Positions 62,533 to 64,000 of a stretch of DNA of 64,000 nucleotides are shown one piece after another (position 1 is the first letter of the stretch; each line of letters opens with the position of its first letter). The stretch is from Qipengyuania sp. SS22 (GTDB lineage: Bacteria > Pseudomonadota > Alphaproteobacteria > Sphingomonadales > Sphingomonadaceae): the NCBI RefSeq assembly GCF_025736935.1, contig NZ_CP107048.1:1616001-1680000 (forward strand). Reading direction: 5' to 3'. Position numbers and translations under genes: made by a program. Under the pieces are notes generated by a model. It did no database searches. It worked only from the letters and a program-made list of their open reading frames with translations, and had not been told where the DNA came from.

Positions 62533-64000
62533 ATGAATTTGGACATCGAGATGGTTCTGTTGGGTTTCGTACTGGGAACCGTCATGGCCGCCGTACCGCT
62601 GGCGATCTGGTTTCGCAGTGCCATCCGCGATGCCCGTGCCCCGGCCAAGCCGGTCGCCGCAGAAGACCTGGATCCACGCGACCTGATCGAGCACCCCGAC
62701 TTCGAATCGATCGCTGCCGATATTCCCGATATGGCAGTGGTGATCGGGCCTGACCGGGTGCGCCGCTACATGAGCGCGGCCTGCGAAAAACTGCTCGGCT
62801 ATACGCCGGAGGAGATGGTTGGCCAGCCGCCGATCAACGGCATTCATCCCGACGACCGCGCCGCGACGATGGTGGCGAGCGAGAAGCTGTTCCAGGGTGC
62901 GGTCCCCCGCACGCTGACGACCTATCGCCACAAGCACCGGGATGGTCACTACGTCTGGCTCGAGGCCCATTTTGCATCGCGCCAGGATCCTGAAACCGGC
63001 GAGTTGCAGGATTTCGTCGGCATCGTCCGTGACATCGGCGCACGGCGGCGCGAAAAGTTGCTCGATACCGAGCGCAATGCGCGACTGCGCGAAAACAACC
63101 GCCTGCTGCAGATGGCGGAGGGGATCGCCAATATCGGCCATTGGCGGATCGACGTTCAGGAGGATTCGCTGTTCTGGTCGGACCAGCTCTACCGTATCCA
63201 CGGCGTCCCCGAAGATTACGTCCCCGATCTCGAGAAGGGCATCGACTTCTATTACGAAGAAGACCGGCCGATGGTCTCCGAAATGGTCGAGAAAGCCCTC
63301 AACGAGGGCGAGAATTTCGAGTTTACCGCACGGATCGTGCGTCCGAACGGCGAATTGCGCCATGTGGCGGCCATCGGACACGCCGAAACCTCGCCCACCG
63401 GTGAAGTGATTACGCTGTTCGGCGTTTTCGAAGACATTACCGAAACCGTGCTGATCGAAGAGCGTCTGCGGCAATCGCGCGACGCGGCAGAGAGCGCGGC
63501 GAAGGCGAAGACCCATTTCCTCGCCAATATGAGCCATGAAATTCGCACCCCGATGAACGGTGTCATCGGGTTTGCCGACCTGCTGCTGGAAAGCGATCTG
63601 TCGGAAGAACATCTCAATTACGCGCGGATGATCTCGGACTCGGGCAAGGCAATGCTGCGCCTGCTCAACGAATTGCTCGACCTGTCGAAGATCGAGGCGG
63701 GGCGCATGCAGCTGTCCCGCGAACCCGTCGATTTCGGACACCTCGTGCGCAGTAGCATGCGCTTGTTCGAACCGAACGCCAAGGCTCAGGGCATCGTGCT
63801 GGAAGCCGATATCGCACCGGGCATGCCCAATGGGACCGGTGACAAGCTGCGCGTGCGCCAGATCATTCTCAATCTGATCGGCAATGCGATCAAGTTCACC
63901 GAACGGGGATCGGTGCGGATCGAGGCGCGTGAGGATGCCGGCTCGATCGTCATCCGCGTGATCGATACCGGGGTCGGCATTCCGGCGGACAAATTGTCCT
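62533..64000 (+). CDS. PAS-domain hybrid or sensor histidine kinase (3' end outside window)
   Basis: 489 codons are visible. One N-terminal membrane helix (about 5-28), a first PAS/PAC (about 60-180, with LLGYTPEEMVGQPPINGIHPDDR), a second PAS/PAC (about 200-310) and a HisKA domain with the phosphorylated histidine in NMSHEIRTPMNGVIGF follow. The start of a HATPase domain (ILNLIGNAIKFTERG and DTGVGIP) reaches the window edge. It is divergent from the polysaccharide operon, and it could phosphorylate the response regulator at 56097 (inference). Confidence 0.92.
   Translation, partial: MNLDIEMVLLGFVLGTVMAAVPLAIWFRSAIRDARAPAKPVAAEDLDPRDLIEHPDFESIAADIPDMAVVIGPDRVRRYMSAACEKLLGYTPEEMVGQPPINGIHPDDRAATMVASEKLFQGAVPRTLTTYRHKHRDGHYVWLEAHFASRQDPETGELQDFVGIVRDIGARRREKLLDTERNARLRENNRLLQMAEGIANIGHWRIDVQEDSLFWSDQLYRIHGVPEDYVPDLEKGIDFYYEEDRPMVSEMVEKALNEGENFEFTARIVRPNGELRHVAAIGHAETSPTGEVITLFGVFEDITETVLIEERLRQSRDAAESAAKAKTHFLANMSHEIRTPMNGVIGFADLLLESDLSEEHLNYARMISDSGKAMLRLLNELLDLSKIEAGRMQLSREPVDFGHLVRSSMRLFEPNAKAQGIVLEADIAPGMPNGTGDKLRVRQIILNLIGNAIKFTERGSVRIEAREDAGSIVIRVIDTGVGIPADKLS

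Noticed and set aside
1..64000. CRISPR arrays, tRNA/rRNA genes, insertion sequences, integrases, prophage
   Set aside because: No regularly spaced repeats, tRNA-like cloverleaves, transposase or integrase motifs were noticed on reading; a dedicated scan was not possible.

Overview
The window is a GC-rich, tightly packed bacterial chromosome segment. It suggests an alphaproteobacterium of the Sphingomonadales (Erythrobacter/Sphingomonas-like). The grounds are two large TonB-dependent receptors of the sphingomonad kind, many ATGA stop/start overlaps, a short (275 aa) flagellin and an ars operon with an ArsR-ArsC fusion. The taxonomic call is inference; no rRNA, tRNA, insertion sequence or CRISPR was recognised, and no stretch over 300 bases lacks a gene.

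Layout. (1) 1-12.7 kb, lipid/acyl metabolism: a cut-off TetR regulator, an acyl-CoA ligase, a serine esterase, a bifunctional beta-oxidation enzyme, two TonB receptors and an SDR dehydrogenase. (2) 12.7-17.7 kb, an ABC-type tripartite exporter (outer-membrane factor, HlyD adaptor, ATPase, permease) read divergently from a TetR regulator, with two perfect tandem palindromes between them. (3) 17.7-50.7 kb, a nearly complete flagellar cluster. motB, motA and flgLKJIHGFEDCB read leftward from a sigma-54 promoter at 27.2 kb. A MotA/ExbB-like plus ExbD-like pair, flgA, flgM, flgN, a lytic transglycosylase, flhA, fliA and an unknown gene read rightward. A roughly 15 kb leftward run carries a sigma-54 activator, fliEFGHIJKLMNOPQR, flhB, fliD, fliS and an atypical LuxR-type regulator. 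Flagellin (fliC) and a PilZ protein follow. (4) 51.5-54.2 kb, arsenic resistance (arsR-arsC fusion, acr3, arsH). (5) 54.3-62.3 kb, a probable exopolysaccharide synthesis and export locus: TIM-barrel glycosidase, outer-membrane protein, response regulator with a degenerate GGDEF domain, polytopic membrane protein, GT2 synthase with an N-terminal MshEN/GspE-N-like domain, and a BcsB-like protein. (6) 62.5 kb to the end, a PAS sensor histidine kinase cut by the window edge.

The flagellar genes look controlled in tiers. Three textbook -24/-12 sites precede flgB, flgA and the transglycosylase-flhA-fliA genes, and weaker ones precede flgM and fliK. TAAA-N15-GCCG sigma-28-type sites precede the MotA-like pair and the unknown gene at 33.6 kb, with a looser one before fliC. 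FliA and FlgM are encoded here, as is a sigma-54 activator. No che genes, flhF or flhG are present, and FliM lacks the usual N-terminal CheY-binding motif. FlgD and FlgE are unusually small.

The least described elements are the second stator-like pair at 27.4-28.5 kb and the polysaccharide locus at 54-62 kb.
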